Shown: positions 33,820 through 43,285, counted from the stretch's first letter. The stretch is DNA of 64,000 nucleotides from Parasphingopyxis lamellibrachiae (GCF_003385775.1 NZ_QRDP01000004.1:1854957-1918956); one strand, 5' to 3'. Notes: a model not told the origin generated them from the letters alone. Numbers and translations are program-made.

Positions 33820-34434
33820 CTAGATCCCGCCGTCCAGCAAACTCCGCACCTGCGCGCGCAGCGCTTCGGGCACGGCCGTTCCGACCAGCGGCTCCGCCGT
33901 GCGCGCATCGCGGATCGCCAGGCTCCGGGCGAGCCGGTTCTCGATCCCCAACCCGCGCAGCCCGGCATAGATGCGGGCCGTGGTTTCGGGATCGGCATGG
34001 ATCGGCGTTTCGGCCTGCATGAGCCTTTCCTGGCCCGTACCGCAAACAAAGCCGACTAGTGCTTCGTCGCCGTCGCCGCCGGCGCGATCGAAGGCGAACA
34101 GGGGCGTGTCTTCGGTCTGGGGGATATCCATCAGGCTGCCGTCCGGCCCTGTCGCATGGGTCAGCCGACCCCGGACGACGCCCTGCGCACAATCGGCGGT
34201 GCCGGCGATCCGCGCCGTGCCGACCATCGCGCCATCCCGAAAATAGAAAAAGCTGAGCGGCCAGCTGCCCCTCTCGGCCAGCGATTGCTCATGGGATACG
34301 AAGGCCGACCCGGCTTCGTCGGCAAAGACGAGATAGGTGCCGCGGGGCGTCGGCAGGTCCATCGGTTCCTGCGCCGCGGCCGGGGCGGCCATCGCCGCCA
34401 GGGCGAGGGGTAGGAAAAGGCTGGGCTTGGGCAT
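33820..34434 (-). CDS. exported hypothetical protein
   Basis: A 204-residue protein with a Sec signal peptide (cleavage after APAAAQ, about residue 22). Mature chain of mixed strands and helices with two cysteines (GTADCAQGVVRG and GFVCGTGQERL). No known domain. The ATG at 34434 was chosen at the start of the signal peptide. Convergent with manA; the upstream Nudix gene is 111 nt away on the same strand. Confidence 0.66.
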   Translation of the reverse strand: MPKPSLFLPLALAAMAAPAAAQEPMDLPTPRGTYLVFADEAGSAFVSHEQSLAERGSWPLSFFYFRDGAMVGTARIAGTADCAQGVVRGRLTHATGPDGSLMDIPQTEDTPLFAFDRAGGDGDEALVGFVCGTGQERLMQAETPIHADPETTARIYAGLRGLGIENRLARSLAIRDARTAEPLVGTAVPEALRAQVRSLLDGGI

Positions 34435-34545
34435 ATCGGTTTTCTCCGGAGTCGGCGGCACACAGTCAGCGCAGCCCATTTTTAACGGCTTTGACGATCG
34501 CGCTTGTCAGTCCGCCGCTGAATATCCGCTGAAGGCGCGGCAGGA

Positions 34546-35328
34546 TCAGCCGCGGGTCATCTGCGACAGTTTCTCACCTGTAACCGGATAGCCGGCATCG
34601 TCGGGAATGCGCAGCCAGGGTTCGCCATCGCGCTCCTCGACCCAGGGCGTAATCAGCTTCACCTCATGCGCTTCGGCATGGATGCGCGTTTCTTCATAGC
34701 TTTCGAAGATCGCCAGCCGCTCCAGATTGCGATGGGTCGGGAAGATGATCGAGCAGTTCCCCGCCTCGGCATCGTCGATCACGCGCTGAGCGCTTGCCCA
34801 GCGGCTCGACACGCTTTCACCGCCATCGGGCACATCCCTGGCGAGCTCCGGCGCCCGGGCGACAAAGAACCAGGTGTCGAAGGTGCGTTCCGTTTTGAAA
34901 TTCGGTTTCCAGCGCGCCCAGGGGGTCAGCAGGTCAAGGTCAAGCTGCCAGCCGCCGCTCGCCAGCATCGCGCCGAAATCGGCTTCCTCGTGCAGGGCCT
35001 CGCGCAGCTGCATGGTTGCGCCATGATCGGGCAGTGGATCGAAGGCTACGGCCACGCCGGTTTCTTCCAGCGTCTCGCGAATCGCGGCGATGCGCGCCGC
35101 GGTCTGCAGGGCGTCGTCCGGGCGGGCGCGCACAATCGCATCATTTTCCGCCAGTGCATGGTCGCCCGGATCGATCCGCCCGCCGGGGAACACCATCGCC
35201 CCGCCGGCAAAGGCCATCTTCGCCGCCCGCTCGACCATCAGCAGCTCCGGCGCTCCGGCTGGCTGGTCGCGCACCAGCACGAGCGTGGCGGCGGGGATGG
35301 CGGGACTGGTGTTGGGTTCGTGAGACAT
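34546..35328 (-). CDS. Nudix hydrolase, NUDT7/NUDT19-like
   Basis: A 260-residue cytoplasmic hydrolase. N-terminal strand ATLVLVRD, then MVFPGGRIDPGD. After an insertion of about 35 residues comes the catalytic helix AAIRETLEETGV (REx2EE). The split Nudix box with an insertion is typical of the NUDT7/NUDT19 group, members of which hydrolyse CoA esters; the true substrate is unknown. Next gene downstream on the same strand is the exported protein at 33820. The M15 peptidase gene upstream ends 42 nt before this start. Confidence 0.87.
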   Translation of the reverse strand: MSHEPNTSPAIPAATLVLVRDQPAGAPELLMVERAAKMAFAGGAMVFPGGRIDPGDHALAENDAIVRARPDDALQTAARIAAIRETLEETGVAVAFDPLPDHGATMQLREALHEEADFGAMLASGGWQLDLDLLTPWARWKPNFKTERTFDTWFFVARAPELARDVPDGGESVSSRWASAQRVIDDAEAGNCSIIFPTHRNLERLAIFESYEETRIHAEAHEVKLITPWVEERDGEPWLRIPDDAGYPVTGEKLSQMTRG

Positions 35329-35370
35329 ACCCCCTTGCTACACTGGTTTACGTTTAGGGCAAGGGCACGT

Positions 35371-36147
35371 TTACAGCCGGGCTGCCTGCACATGCATCCA
35401 GTCATAATTGCGCTCACGACCAAGACTGATCCAGCCTTGCGCTTCCCAGATATCGAGAAAGGCCGCATAATCCGGCCCGGCCATCCGCGCCCGGTCCCGC
35501 CCCCAGCGCAGAGCATTGTGTGCGGGGTCGAAGTCAATCGCGATGCCCCAGCTGTGCATAGAGAGCGCCTTGCCGCCGCGCATGTTCCGAACATTCAGAC
35601 TGCCACCGAACAGATCGAGGCCAAGATTTCGAAGCGCGGCTTCCCCGTAAAAATCCCGGATTTGCGCAAAGGCGCGTGCGGCGCTGTCATGCGCTTTCTC
35701 ATGGATCGAAAAACGCCGGATAACCGCATCCCTGTCCCAGGCCAGCCGCATCGGGAAGGGCAGTTCGAGCATGGTTTGGCTTTGCCCGGGCTCACCGTAA
35801 AAGGCGCCTGCGTCCCGTTGCCGGGGGAAGATGGCGGGCTGGTGCGCGACCTCGGCGGCGCGAGGGGTCAGGCCGCGTAACCGGTTCTGCCATTGTTCGA
35901 GCGCGATCCGGGTTTGCGGACCCGTCAGGCCATCTATCGCTCCGGTTTCGATACCGGCCTCGGCCATAAGGCTCTGTTCAAGGGCAATCCTGCACCGGGG
36001 GTCGATCCAGTCGGCGATGGCGAGACCGTCCCCGATCAGGGCAAGGCGCGTAGCGCGGCGAGAAAGGTCGCCATAGCGTCCGTCTATCAGCCCGGCATAA
36101 TGGCCCCTGGCGGCCAGCGCCCGTTGCAGTGTCCGGTCATCTATCAT
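35371..36147 (-). CDS. M15-type peptidoglycan peptidase with N-terminal binding region
   Basis: A 258-residue protein. The N-terminal third resembles a peptidoglycan-binding helical repeat (LQRALAARGHYAGLIDGRYG; ETGAIDGLTGPQTRIALEQW). The C-terminal half (about 130-258) is an M15 metallopeptidase of the L-Ala-D-Glu/VanY type, with zinc motifs SMHSWGIAIDFDP (HxxxxxxD) and YDWMHVQ (His). No signal peptide is visible, which fits an endolysin-like enzyme, though no phage genes are nearby. Upstream is the divergent chorismate mutase. Confidence 0.84.
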   Translation of the reverse strand: MIDDRTLQRALAARGHYAGLIDGRYGDLSRRATRLALIGDGLAIADWIDPRCRIALEQSLMAEAGIETGAIDGLTGPQTRIALEQWQNRLRGLTPRAAEVAHQPAIFPRQRDAGAFYGEPGQSQTMLELPFPMRLAWDRDAVIRRFSIHEKAHDSAARAFAQIRDFYGEAALRNLGLDLFGGSLNVRNMRGGKALSMHSWGIAIDFDPAHNALRWGRDRARMAGPDYAAFLDIWEAQGWISLGRERNYDWMHVQAARL

Positions 36148-36288
36148 TGCAGTCTCATTTAGAACAAATGAGGAACATAAGTCCCACAGCCTGTATGGCG
36201 GATGAGCCGATCCTATCGCCGCCCGGCCTTTCGGGTTGCATCCTGCGGCCGGCCTCGCGACAAGGCTCGCCTGAGCAGGAGCCATGGC

Positions 36289-36594
36289 ATGACCGACGAC
36301 CCCCTTGCGCATTGGCGCGACCAGATAGACGAAATCGACGGACAGATGGTGGCGCTGCTCGCCAAGCGATTCAAGATTACAACCGATGTCGGCCGCTGGA
36401 AGGCGCAGAATGCCGTCGCGCCCGTCGACCCGGACCGCGAACGCCGGCAGGTGGAGCGGCTGCATGCGCTGGCCTCGGAAACCGGCCTCAGTGCGGACTT
36501 TCTGGAGCGGTTCCTGCGTATCATCATCGACGAGGTCGTTTCCCATCACCGCGCAATCCGCGATGAGGATTTCGAAGCGCCTTCACCGCTTTAG
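36289..36594 (+). CDS. chorismate mutase (AroQ type)
   Basis: Converts chorismate to prephenate for Phe and Tyr synthesis. 101 residues, three helices, the normal size of a single AroQ domain. Recognisable residues are RDQIDEIDGQMVALLAKRF (the first helix with the active-site Arg), the KAQN turn and RERRQVERL, and the C-terminal RIIIDEVVSHHRAIR. The ATG at 36289 follows GGAG 8 nt upstream. It precedes an exported amidohydrolase gene by 19 nt, probably on the same transcript. Confidence 0.9.
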   Translation: MTDDPLAHWRDQIDEIDGQMVALLAKRFKITTDVGRWKAQNAVAPVDPDRERRQVERLHALASETGLSADFLERFLRIIIDEVVSHHRAIRDEDFEAPSPL

Positions 36595-36613
36595 CTGCCT
36601 GAAGGAGACTGTC

Positions 36614-38353
36614 ATGAACCGGTTCCTTTCCCTGCTGATCGCCCTGGCCCTAGCCGGCTGGCCATCCCTCGCGGCCGCCCAGGACCGGCAGGTTGCTACC
36701 GGCGCGGACACGATCATCTATCCGGCAACCGTCGTCACCATGGACGAGAGCCGGCCAACCGCCGGTGCGGTTGCCGTGCATCAGGGCATGATCAGCGCAG
36801 TGGGCGCGCTGGACGAGCTCATCGGCGCGTTGCCCGCTGCAACGGTGGACAGCCGCTTTGCCGACCGGGTGATCGCTCCCGGCTTTATCGATCCGCATAT
36901 CCATATGGCGCTCTCTTCCATCCAATATGCGATGCCGCTGACGCCGCCCTGGGCCATGGCCGGCCCAGACGGAATGATCGAGGGCCTCGCCACCCGCGAA
37001 GCCTTTTTCGAGCGACTCCGCGCGATCGAGGCCGATGCGCCGCCGGGCGAGCCGCTGATAGTCTATGGCTTTCACGATCTGGTTCATGGCGATCTGGACC
37101 GGCACGATCTCGACGCCGTGACGACCGACAGGCCGCTGCTTGTCTGGCATTATTCAAGCCATGATTTCTATCTCAATACGCCGGCCCTGGACTGGGCCGG
37201 TATCGATGCCTCGCTGCACGACCGGTTCGAGGGCGTACCGCTGGGCGAAGACGGCCTGCCGATGGGCCGGGTGTTCGAGGATGCGCTGGCCGTGCTCCTG
37301 CAGAGCGTTGCGCCGCTGATCATGGCGCCCGACGTTCTGGAGAGCGGCCTGGAGAATTTCTCCGGCCTGCTGCGACAGGGCGGCGTCACCACCGTCGCCG
37401 ACCTCGGATACGGAATTTTCAGCTATCCGCTGGAAGATGCCAATATCGCCAGCAACTGGGTATCGCCCGAGCATTCGGGCTATCGCGTCTATCTGGTTCC
37501 CGAATATCGCGCGCTCGAACGCCGCTTCGGCGAAAACCGGGTGCAGGCCGTGCGCGACATGGTGTCGGGCGTTTTGCCTACCCCCGCTCCGGTGCTGCCC
37601 CAGGTCAAATTCTTCACCGATGCGGCTTTCTATTCGCAGACCATGCGCATTTCCGAACCCGGCTATCTGGCCGGTCAGTCGGAGGGCAGCCAGGGATTGT
37701 GGGTGATTGAGCCGGATGCGCTGGTCGACACGATCCGCCCCTATTGGGATGCCGGTTTCGGCGTACGCATCCATTCCAATGGCGATGCTGCGCAGGAAGC
37801 AACACTCGATGCCCTCGCCGCGCTGCGCGCCGATGATACAGACCGCCGCTTCGTGTTCGAACATGCCGGGCTGTTCTCGCCGGAACAGGCAGCGCGCGCC
37901 GCAACGCTCAATGCGGCGATTTCGGCGGCCAGCCATTATGTTTACTATCTCGGCGAAGCGTATCAGGCGCCGCTCGGCGATCCGCGGGGAGACTGGATCC
38001 TGCCCCTGAACTCGCTATCCGACGCCGGCGTTCCGGTGACGCTGCATTCGGATGCGCCGCTCGCCCCGCCGCTGCCCCTGCGCGCGGCGAGCATCCACAT
38101 GACGCGCGCGACGCGGGAAGGCGGCGCGCTGACGCCTGACGAACGGCTTTCGGCTGTCGAGGCGCTGGAGGCGATCACCATCGACGCAGCCTATGCGCTG
38201 GGGTTGGAGGGGGAAATCGGCTCGATCACGATCGGCAAGCGCGCCGATTTCACGGTCCTCAATGCCAATCCGCTCGAAACGCCGGGCGAAAACTGGGGTG
38301 AAATCGGCATCTGGGGCGTGGTTCTGGCGGGCGAGCCCCGGCCGCTGCCCTGA
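36614..38353 (+). CDS. exported amidohydrolase (YtcJ-like)
   Basis: A 579-residue metal-dependent hydrolase of the amidohydrolase_3 family with a Sec signal peptide (cleavage after LAAAQ, about residue 23). Active-site motifs: GFIDPHIHMAL (HxH metal ligands), VKFFTDAAF (Lys position), IHSNGDAAQEATLDAL (His), FEHAGLFS (His) and TLHSDAPLAP (catalytic Asp). These enzymes cleave amide or cyclic bonds; the natural substrate is unknown. A perfect GAAGGAG precedes the ATG at 36614. Confidence 0.9.
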   Translation: MNRFLSLLIALALAGWPSLAAAQDRQVATGADTIIYPATVVTMDESRPTAGAVAVHQGMISAVGALDELIGALPAATVDSRFADRVIAPGFIDPHIHMALSSIQYAMPLTPPWAMAGPDGMIEGLATREAFFERLRAIEADAPPGEPLIVYGFHDLVHGDLDRHDLDAVTTDRPLLVWHYSSHDFYLNTPALDWAGIDASLHDRFEGVPLGEDGLPMGRVFEDALAVLLQSVAPLIMAPDVLESGLENFSGLLRQGGVTTVADLGYGIFSYPLEDANIASNWVSPEHSGYRVYLVPEYRALERRFGENRVQAVRDMVSGVLPTPAPVLPQVKFFTDAAFYSQTMRISEPGYLAGQSEGSQGLWVIEPDALVDTIRPYWDAGFGVRIHSNGDAAQEATLDALAALRADDTDRRFVFEHAGLFSPEQAARAATLNAAISAASHYVYYLGEAYQAPLGDPRGDWILPLNSLSDAGVPVTLHSDAPLAPPLPLRAASIHMTRATREGGALTPDERLSAVEALEAITIDAAYALGLEGEIGSITIGKRADFTVLNANPLETPGENWGEIGIWGVVLAGEPRPLP

Positions 38354-38372
38354 GCGAAACCGGCGGTCCGGT

Positions 38373-39797
38373 TCAGGCCAGGTCTGAAGAGGCCGCCGCG
38401 GGCAGGCTCAGCCGGACGAGCAGTCCGCCCAGATCTTCGCTTTCTTCCAGCCTGACCGCGCCGCCGTAAATTTCGGCGACATCGCGGACAATCGCCAGGC
38501 CAAGGCCGGTGCCAGGCTTGTTGGTATCGAGCCGCGCACCGCGGCCGAATATGTCCGCACGTTCGGCTTCGGGAATGCCCGGCCCGTCATCCTCGATCAG
38601 GATATCGACAAAGTCCGGCCCCTCTCCCGATCCCGGTTCACGCTTCTCGACCGTGACGAACACCCGCCCGCCGCCATATTTGGCCGCATTCTCGATCAGA
38701 TTGCCGAGCAGCTCGTCGAGATCCTGCCGTTCGACGCCGACCACGGCGTCCTGCGTCCCGGCAATATCGATTGTCACGCTGCCATGCAGGTGGCGCACCG
38801 CGCGCTCGACTGACTGCAGCGCAGACCACACATAGGTGCGCGATTGTCCCGCGCCGCGCCGCCCCACGGCGCGGGCGCGGGCAAGGTGGTGGTCGACCTG
38901 GCGCCGCATGATCCGGGCCTGGTCGATCACCGTTGCGGGCAGATCGGGGCTGCCCACTTCCGCCTCATTCTGGATCACGGTGAGCGGCGTCTTGAGCGCA
39001 TGGGCGAGATTGCCGGCATGGCGGCGGGCCTCCTCAGCCTGGCGTTCATTGTGATCGAGCAGGTTGTTGAGTTCGGCGACCAGCGGTTCGATCTCGCGCG
39101 GCAGGGTTTCGTCGACCCGGGCCTGGCGGCCGGTGCGGACATCGGTGATCGCCTCGCGCACGCGGCGGAGCGGCCGGAGCCCGAAGGTTGCCTGCAGGGC
39201 GGCCAGCGCAATCAGGCCAAGCCCGAGCAGCGCGAAGGAGCGGACCAGCGTCCGCCTGAGCTCGGCAATCTGTTCGTCGAGCACCGCACGCGACGAGGCC
39301 ACCTGAAAGCGGAACGGTACATCGGCCTCGGGCAGCATCGCATCGCGTTCCAGAATCCGCAGCGGCTCATCGGGGAAGCTCTCGTCATTATAGCTGTGAA
39401 TATCGGTGTCCTGATGCGCAGCCCCCATCGGCAGGGCCCGGTCCCAGAGCGAACGCGAGCGGAACGCCTCGCGGCCGCCGCCCGACACCTGCCAGTAAAA
39501 GCCCGAATAAGGCTCCAGGAAACGCTGGTCGGCGGGCTGGCGGACAAAGCGGATCTCACCGTCCTGATCGAGTTCGGCCGAAACGATCATCGCGGAGAGC
39601 ACATATTCCAGTCGCTCGTCGAAATTGCGGGTAAAGGCCTGGGTCAGGACCCGGTCAAGCGCGAACCCGCCAACCGCGAGCAGCACGACGATCCAGATCG
39701 AAGCGACCCCGATCATGCGCCGGGTCAGCGATCCGCCGCGGCGCGCGGCGGCCAGGCCGGATTCGGGCTCCGTCAGGGGTTCGGTCGGTTGGTCCAA
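38373..39797 (-). CDS. sensor histidine kinase (PhoQ-like)
   Basis: A 474-residue membrane sensor kinase. Membrane helices at about 28-50 and 195-215 enclose a periplasmic sensor of about 145 residues. Then a HAMP-like linker, HisKA box GNLAHALKTPLTVIQNEAE, N box LIENAAKYGG, and G boxes DDGPGIPEAE and GTGLGLAIVRDVAEIYGG. Its partner response regulator is at 39980-40657 on the same strand. A complete palindromic element (39837-39972) lies between them, an unusual interruption of such a pair. PhoQ-like by domain layout only. Confidence 0.92.
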   Translation of the reverse strand: MDQPTEPLTEPESGLAAARRGGSLTRRMIGVASIWIVVLLAVGGFALDRVLTQAFTRNFDERLEYVLSAMIVSAELDQDGEIRFVRQPADQRFLEPYSGFYWQVSGGGREAFRSRSLWDRALPMGAAHQDTDIHSYNDESFPDEPLRILERDAMLPEADVPFRFQVASSRAVLDEQIAELRRTLVRSFALLGLGLIALAALQATFGLRPLRRVREAITDVRTGRQARVDETLPREIEPLVAELNNLLDHNERQAEEARRHAGNLAHALKTPLTVIQNEAEVGSPDLPATVIDQARIMRRQVDHHLARARAVGRRGAGQSRTYVWSALQSVERAVRHLHGSVTIDIAGTQDAVVGVERQDLDELLGNLIENAAKYGGGRVFVTVEKREPGSGEGPDFVDILIEDDGPGIPEAERADIFGRGARLDTNKPGTGLGLAIVRDVAEIYGGAVRLEESEDLGGLLVRLSLPAAASSDLA

Positions 39798-39836
39798 AGG
39801 CTCTTCAGTCCTCCAAATCGCGGCCCGGAAATTCGA

Positions 39837-39972
39837 TCGTCAGAACACTGCTTGCGCAATGTCGCCGCACCAGCCCTCTCCCCCACCCGACCTCCCATAG
39901 AATATACTGAGTGGGAGGTCGGGTGGGGGAGAGGGCTGGTGCGGCGCTCAACCGCCAGGTTGAGTCTGACGA
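39837..39972 (-). repeat. palindromic element, complete copy 6, inside a two-component operon
   Basis: 136 bp with 8-bp terminal inverted repeats TCGTCAGA/TCTGACGA. The central hairpin of about 30 bp (AGCCCTCTCCCCCACCCGAC with its complement) surrounds the loop AGAATATACTGAG. It is oriented opposite to copies 4 and 5. It fills most of the gap between the response regulator stop (39980) and the kinase start (39797), where it could attenuate kinase expression. Confidence 0.82.
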
Positions 39973-39979
39973 ATACTCC

Positions 39980-40657
39980 TTACTCCGTGCGCCGTTCGCT
40001 CGGATCTTCGAGGCTGTAACCCAGCCCGCGGATCGTCGTGATGACTTCTGCGCCGAGCTTTTTGCGAATCCGCGTAACGAAGACTTCGATCGTGTTCGAA
40101 TCCCGATCGAAATCCTGGTCGTAAATATGCTCGATCAGCTCAGTCCGGCTCACCACCTTGCCCTTGTGATGCATGAGATAGCTGAGCAGCTTATATTCCT
40201 GCGCGGTGAGCTTCACCGGTTCGCCATCCAGCGTGACCTTGCCCGAGCGCGTGTCGAGGCGGACATCGCCGGCGATAAGTTCGCTCGAGGCATTACCCGA
40301 GGCGCGGCGGATCAGGGCGCGCAGGCGTGCGATAAGCTCTTCCGTCTGGAACGGCTTGGCGAGATAATCGTCGGCCCCGGCATCGAGCCCGGCCACCTTG
40401 TCGGACCAGCTGTCCCGCGCCGTCAGCACAAGCACCGGGATCGTGATGTCTTCCTTGCGCCAGCGATCCAGCACGGTGAGGCCATCAATCTCGGGCAGAC
40501 CGAGATCGAGCACGATCACATCGTAGCTTTCCGTGGAGCCCAGGAAATGCCCGTCCTCGCCATCGGTGGCCAGATCGACGGCATAGCCGGCGCCTTCCAG
40601 CGTCGCGCGGAGCTGCCTGCCCAGCGTCGGTTCGTCTTCGACAATCAGTACACGCAT
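39980..40657 (-). CDS. OmpR-family response regulator
   Basis: A 225-residue regulator. Receiver domain 1-120 with Asp8/Glu9, phospho-acceptor Asp51 in VIVLDLGLPEIDG and Lys in DYLAKPF. The winged-helix C-terminal domain contains LTAQEYKLLSYLMHHKGKVV and NTIEVFVTRIRKKLG. The ATG at 40657 begins MRVLIVEDE and is preferred to an upstream in-frame start. A PepSY-type exported protein gene lies just upstream (7-nt gap) and the kinase gene downstream, a common PepSY-regulator-kinase arrangement. Confidence 0.94.
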   Translation of the reverse strand: MRVLIVEDEPTLGRQLRATLEGAGYAVDLATDGEDGHFLGSTESYDVIVLDLGLPEIDGLTVLDRWRKEDITIPVLVLTARDSWSDKVAGLDAGADDYLAKPFQTEELIARLRALIRRASGNASSELIAGDVRLDTRSGKVTLDGEPVKLTAQEYKLLSYLMHHKGKVVSRTELIEHIYDQDFDRDSNTIEVFVTRIRKKLGAEVITTIRGLGYSLEDPSERRTE

Positions 40658-40664
40658 AGGGTTT

Positions 40665-40976
40665 TTACCTGTCGCTACGGTTCCTAATGCGGCCCGACCT
40701 GGCATCCACTTCGACGCGAATGACCTGCCCGTCCCGCATGAACGTCATGCGATAGGTGTTACTGCTCTCAAAATAAATAGGGTTGCCCAGATAGTCATAG
40801 CCGCGCATCTGCGTGACGACGCGCCGTTCGATGGACCGGAGCGGCATCACCCGGCCCTGCTGGCGGTTCTCGAAGACCATATCCTGCTCGCTGCGCTGCT
40901 GCGCGGGCGCAGACACCGGCGCGGCCAACATTGCCGCGACTCCGAGCGCAAAAACAAGACGGATACCCATTGCCAT
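40665..40976 (-). CDS. exported PepSY-like protein
   Basis: A 103-residue protein with a Sec signal (about residues 1-26, cleavage near APAQ). The mature part resembles one PepSY domain: RVMPLRSIERRVVTQMRGYD, then TYRMTFMRDGQVIRVEVDARSGRI. PepSY proteins in front of two-component genes are thought to modulate the sensor or inhibit periplasmic peptidases. Candidate starts at 40976 and 40970 are equivalent, and neither has a clear ribosome binding site. First gene of the operon with the regulator and kinase. Confidence 0.78.
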   Translation of the reverse strand: MAMGIRLVFALGVAAMLAAPVSAPAQQRSEQDMVFENRQQGRVMPLRSIERRVVTQMRGYDYLGNPIYFESSNTYRMTFMRDGQVIRVEVDARSGRIRNRSDR

Positions 40977-41145
40977 ATTCGGTGGCATAGAATGACAGCG
41001 TTGAACAACTGGTGAATATTGCTGCACACCGGTGTTCAGGAACAGCTGTTGCAACAATGCCGCACACAGTCGCATCGCCCCCGCACCGCTTGGAAAGGCG
41101 GCCCGGTGCGCGCTAAGGCATGATGACACAAAAAGGGGGCGCTTC

Positions 41146-42750
41146 ATGGCACGGCTGATTTCATCGATTTGCGGCATCGCGGCGCTGGCGCTGGCGGCCC
41201 TTGCCCTGCCCGCGGGCAGCCAGGCACAGGACGCGCCGCGCATGGAACGCGTGCCGGACCGGACGGCCAGCGAAGGTATCGGCCCGTTCGGCCGCATGCT
41301 GATCCGCGGCGCAACCCTGATCGACGGCAGCGGCGCGCCGCCCGAAGGGCCGGTGGATATCCTCGTCGCGGGCAACCGGATCGAAGCGATCTATCGCGGC
41401 GATGCCCGGGCGCGCTCGCCCCGGTCGGTCGACCATGTGATCGAAGCGGACGGCATGTATGTGATGCCCGGCTTTGTCGATGTGCATGGTCATAATGGCG
41501 ATCCCCGCAAGGCGCCCAACGCCTCCTATGGTTACCGGTTATGGCTCGCCCATGGCGTAACCACGGTGCGCGGCGTGCCGATCTATTCGGGCCCCAACAA
41601 TATGGCGATCAGCGACCGTGCGCGCAGCCGGGCGAACGGAATCGTCGCCCCGCGCATCTTCGCCTATGCGGTGTTCGGCGACGAATGGTCTGGCGGTGCG
41701 GTCGACAACCCCACCCAGGCGCGCGCCTGGGTCCGCTGGGCTGCGGGCCGAGGCTATGACGGCGTCAAATTCTTTAACCAGGTGCCGCCCGCTGTGCTCG
41801 AGGCCGCGCTCGACGAAGCCGAAGCGCAGGGTCTGGGCACGGTCGCCCATCTCGGGCAGCGCGGCGTGGCCGAGGTGAATGCGCGGCGCGCGGTGGAACT
41901 GGGGCTTGCGGGGCTCACGCATTTTTACGGCCATTTCGAATCGCTGCTGCGCGAGGGCGCGGTTGTCCGCTATCCCAGCGACTATAATTATCTCGACGAG
42001 CAATCGCGCTTCTCCGAGATTGCGCGGCTTGCCGAACAAAGCGTTGAGCCGGGCAGCGAGGCATGGGACGCCTATCTCGATACGCTGCTTGAAAATGATG
42101 TCACGATGAGCCCGACCTTCAACATCTATTCCGCCTCACGCGATGTGATGCGCGCGCGGACAGCCGAATGGCATGATCGCTATACCCTGCCTTCCCTGTG
42201 GGATTTCTACCAGCCGAGCCTGACCAATCACGGCTCCTATTATCATGACTGGTCGACCGGCGATGAAGTGGCCTGGCGCAATTTCTACCATCTGTGGATG
42301 CGGCTGACCCGCGATTATCTGGACCGCGGCGGACGTGTGACGGCGGGCTCGGATCCCGGCTATATCTATCAGACTTGGGGCTTCGCCTATATCGGCGAGC
42401 TGGAGATGCTGCAGGAGGCGGGGCTGACCCCGCTCGAGGTGATCCAGGCGGCGACCATCAACGGCGCGCGTGAAATCTATGCGCCGCGGGGCGAGGAGCC
42501 GCCCTTCGGTATCGTCCGCCCCGGCATGCTCGCCGATCTCGTCATCGTGCCGGCAAATCCGCTGGAGAATCTGAAGATACTGTACGGCACCGGCCATCTG
42601 CGCCTAAATCGCGAAACCAACCAGCTGGAACGCATCGGCGGCGTCCGTTGGACGATCAAGGACGGCATTGTCTATGACGCGCCGGCGCTCCTTGAAAGCG
42701 TCGCCGCGATGGTCGAGGCGCAGCGGGCCGAGCGGGCCGCCACGCCCTGA
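41146..42750 (+). CDS. exported amidohydrolase (imidazolonepropionase/prolidase-like)
   Basis: A 534-residue metal-dependent hydrolase with a Sec signal (cleavage after GSQAQ, about residue 27). Motifs: MPGFVDVHGHNGDP (HxH), GVTTVRGVP, VKFFNQ (bridging Lys), HLGQRG and LTHFYGHFES (His), and VTAGSDPGYI (catalytic Asp). The fold family covers prolidases, hydantoinases and imidazolonepropionases, often acting on peptides in the periplasm; substrate unknown. AGGGGG precedes the ATG at 41146. Not closely similar to the amidohydrolase at 36614. Confidence 0.88.
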   Translation: MARLISSICGIAALALAALALPAGSQAQDAPRMERVPDRTASEGIGPFGRMLIRGATLIDGSGAPPEGPVDILVAGNRIEAIYRGDARARSPRSVDHVIEADGMYVMPGFVDVHGHNGDPRKAPNASYGYRLWLAHGVTTVRGVPIYSGPNNMAISDRARSRANGIVAPRIFAYAVFGDEWSGGAVDNPTQARAWVRWAAGRGYDGVKFFNQVPPAVLEAALDEAEAQGLGTVAHLGQRGVAEVNARRAVELGLAGLTHFYGHFESLLREGAVVRYPSDYNYLDEQSRFSEIARLAEQSVEPGSEAWDAYLDTLLENDVTMSPTFNIYSASRDVMRARTAEWHDRYTLPSLWDFYQPSLTNHGSYYHDWSTGDEVAWRNFYHLWMRLTRDYLDRGGRVTAGSDPGYIYQTWGFAYIGELEMLQEAGLTPLEVIQAATINGAREIYAPRGEEPPFGIVRPGMLADLVIVPANPLENLKILYGTGHLRLNRETNQLERIGGVRWTIKDGIVYDAPALLESVAAMVEAQRAERAATP

Positions 42751-42754
42751 TCCA

Positions 42755-43285
42755 CTAGGCCTGAGCCGGAAGCACTTCCGATTTCCGCAGGATAGCCGCC
42801 GAAATCAGCGATACGATCAGGCCAACCGGGAATATCTCGAGAAAGGTCATCGGCATGCGGAACAGGGGATTGCCGTAGCTTTCCCGCAGGTCTTCCAGCG
42901 TGGCGATCTCGCGCTCCAGAGCCGCGCCGCTCATCCCGGATTCGCGATACGCGTCTATCGAAGAGGCGATATAGCCGTTGATGAAGGCGTCACCACTGCT
43001 GGCCAGATAGGCTTCCCAGACAAGGACATAGGCGATGCCGGCAACCACCGAGATGCAAAGACCCAGCAGGAAGGCGCGGCCAAAGCCGATCACGCCGCCC
43101 CGCTCGACATCGCGATAGCGCTTGATGCCCATGAAGATGAGCGTGAAGGCGACGAGCATGATGAGATACCCGACCCATTGATTTGTGAGAAAGCCGAGCG
43201 TGTCCCCGAAGACGATGCCCAGCAGCATCGAACTGATGACGACCAGCCCGGACAATGTTCCGTAGATCAGAGCAAATTTTGTCAT
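42755..43285 (-). CDS. DUF4199 family membrane protein
   Basis: A 176-residue protein with four membrane helices. Features of DUF4199: GTLSGLVVISSMLLGI, MLVAFTLIFMGIKRYRDVER and a long periplasmic helix with DAFINGYIASSIDAY, then MTFLEIFPVGLIVSLISAAI. Function unknown. AGAGGAT precedes the ATG at 43285. A LuxR-type regulator gene lies 110 nt upstream on the same strand, and the pair may be an operon. Confidence 0.8.
   Translation of the reverse strand: MTKFALIYGTLSGLVVISSMLLGIVFGDTLGFLTNQWVGYLIMLVAFTLIFMGIKRYRDVERGGVIGFGRAFLLGLCISVVAGIAYVLVWEAYLASSGDAFINGYIASSIDAYRESGMSGAALEREIATLEDLRESYGNPLFRMPMTFLEIFPVGLIVSLISAAILRKSEVLPAQA

Noticed and set aside
35371-36147. M15 peptidase as a sign of a prophage lysis module
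   Set aside because: No holin, spanin or phage structural genes are nearby. The neighbours are metabolic genes.
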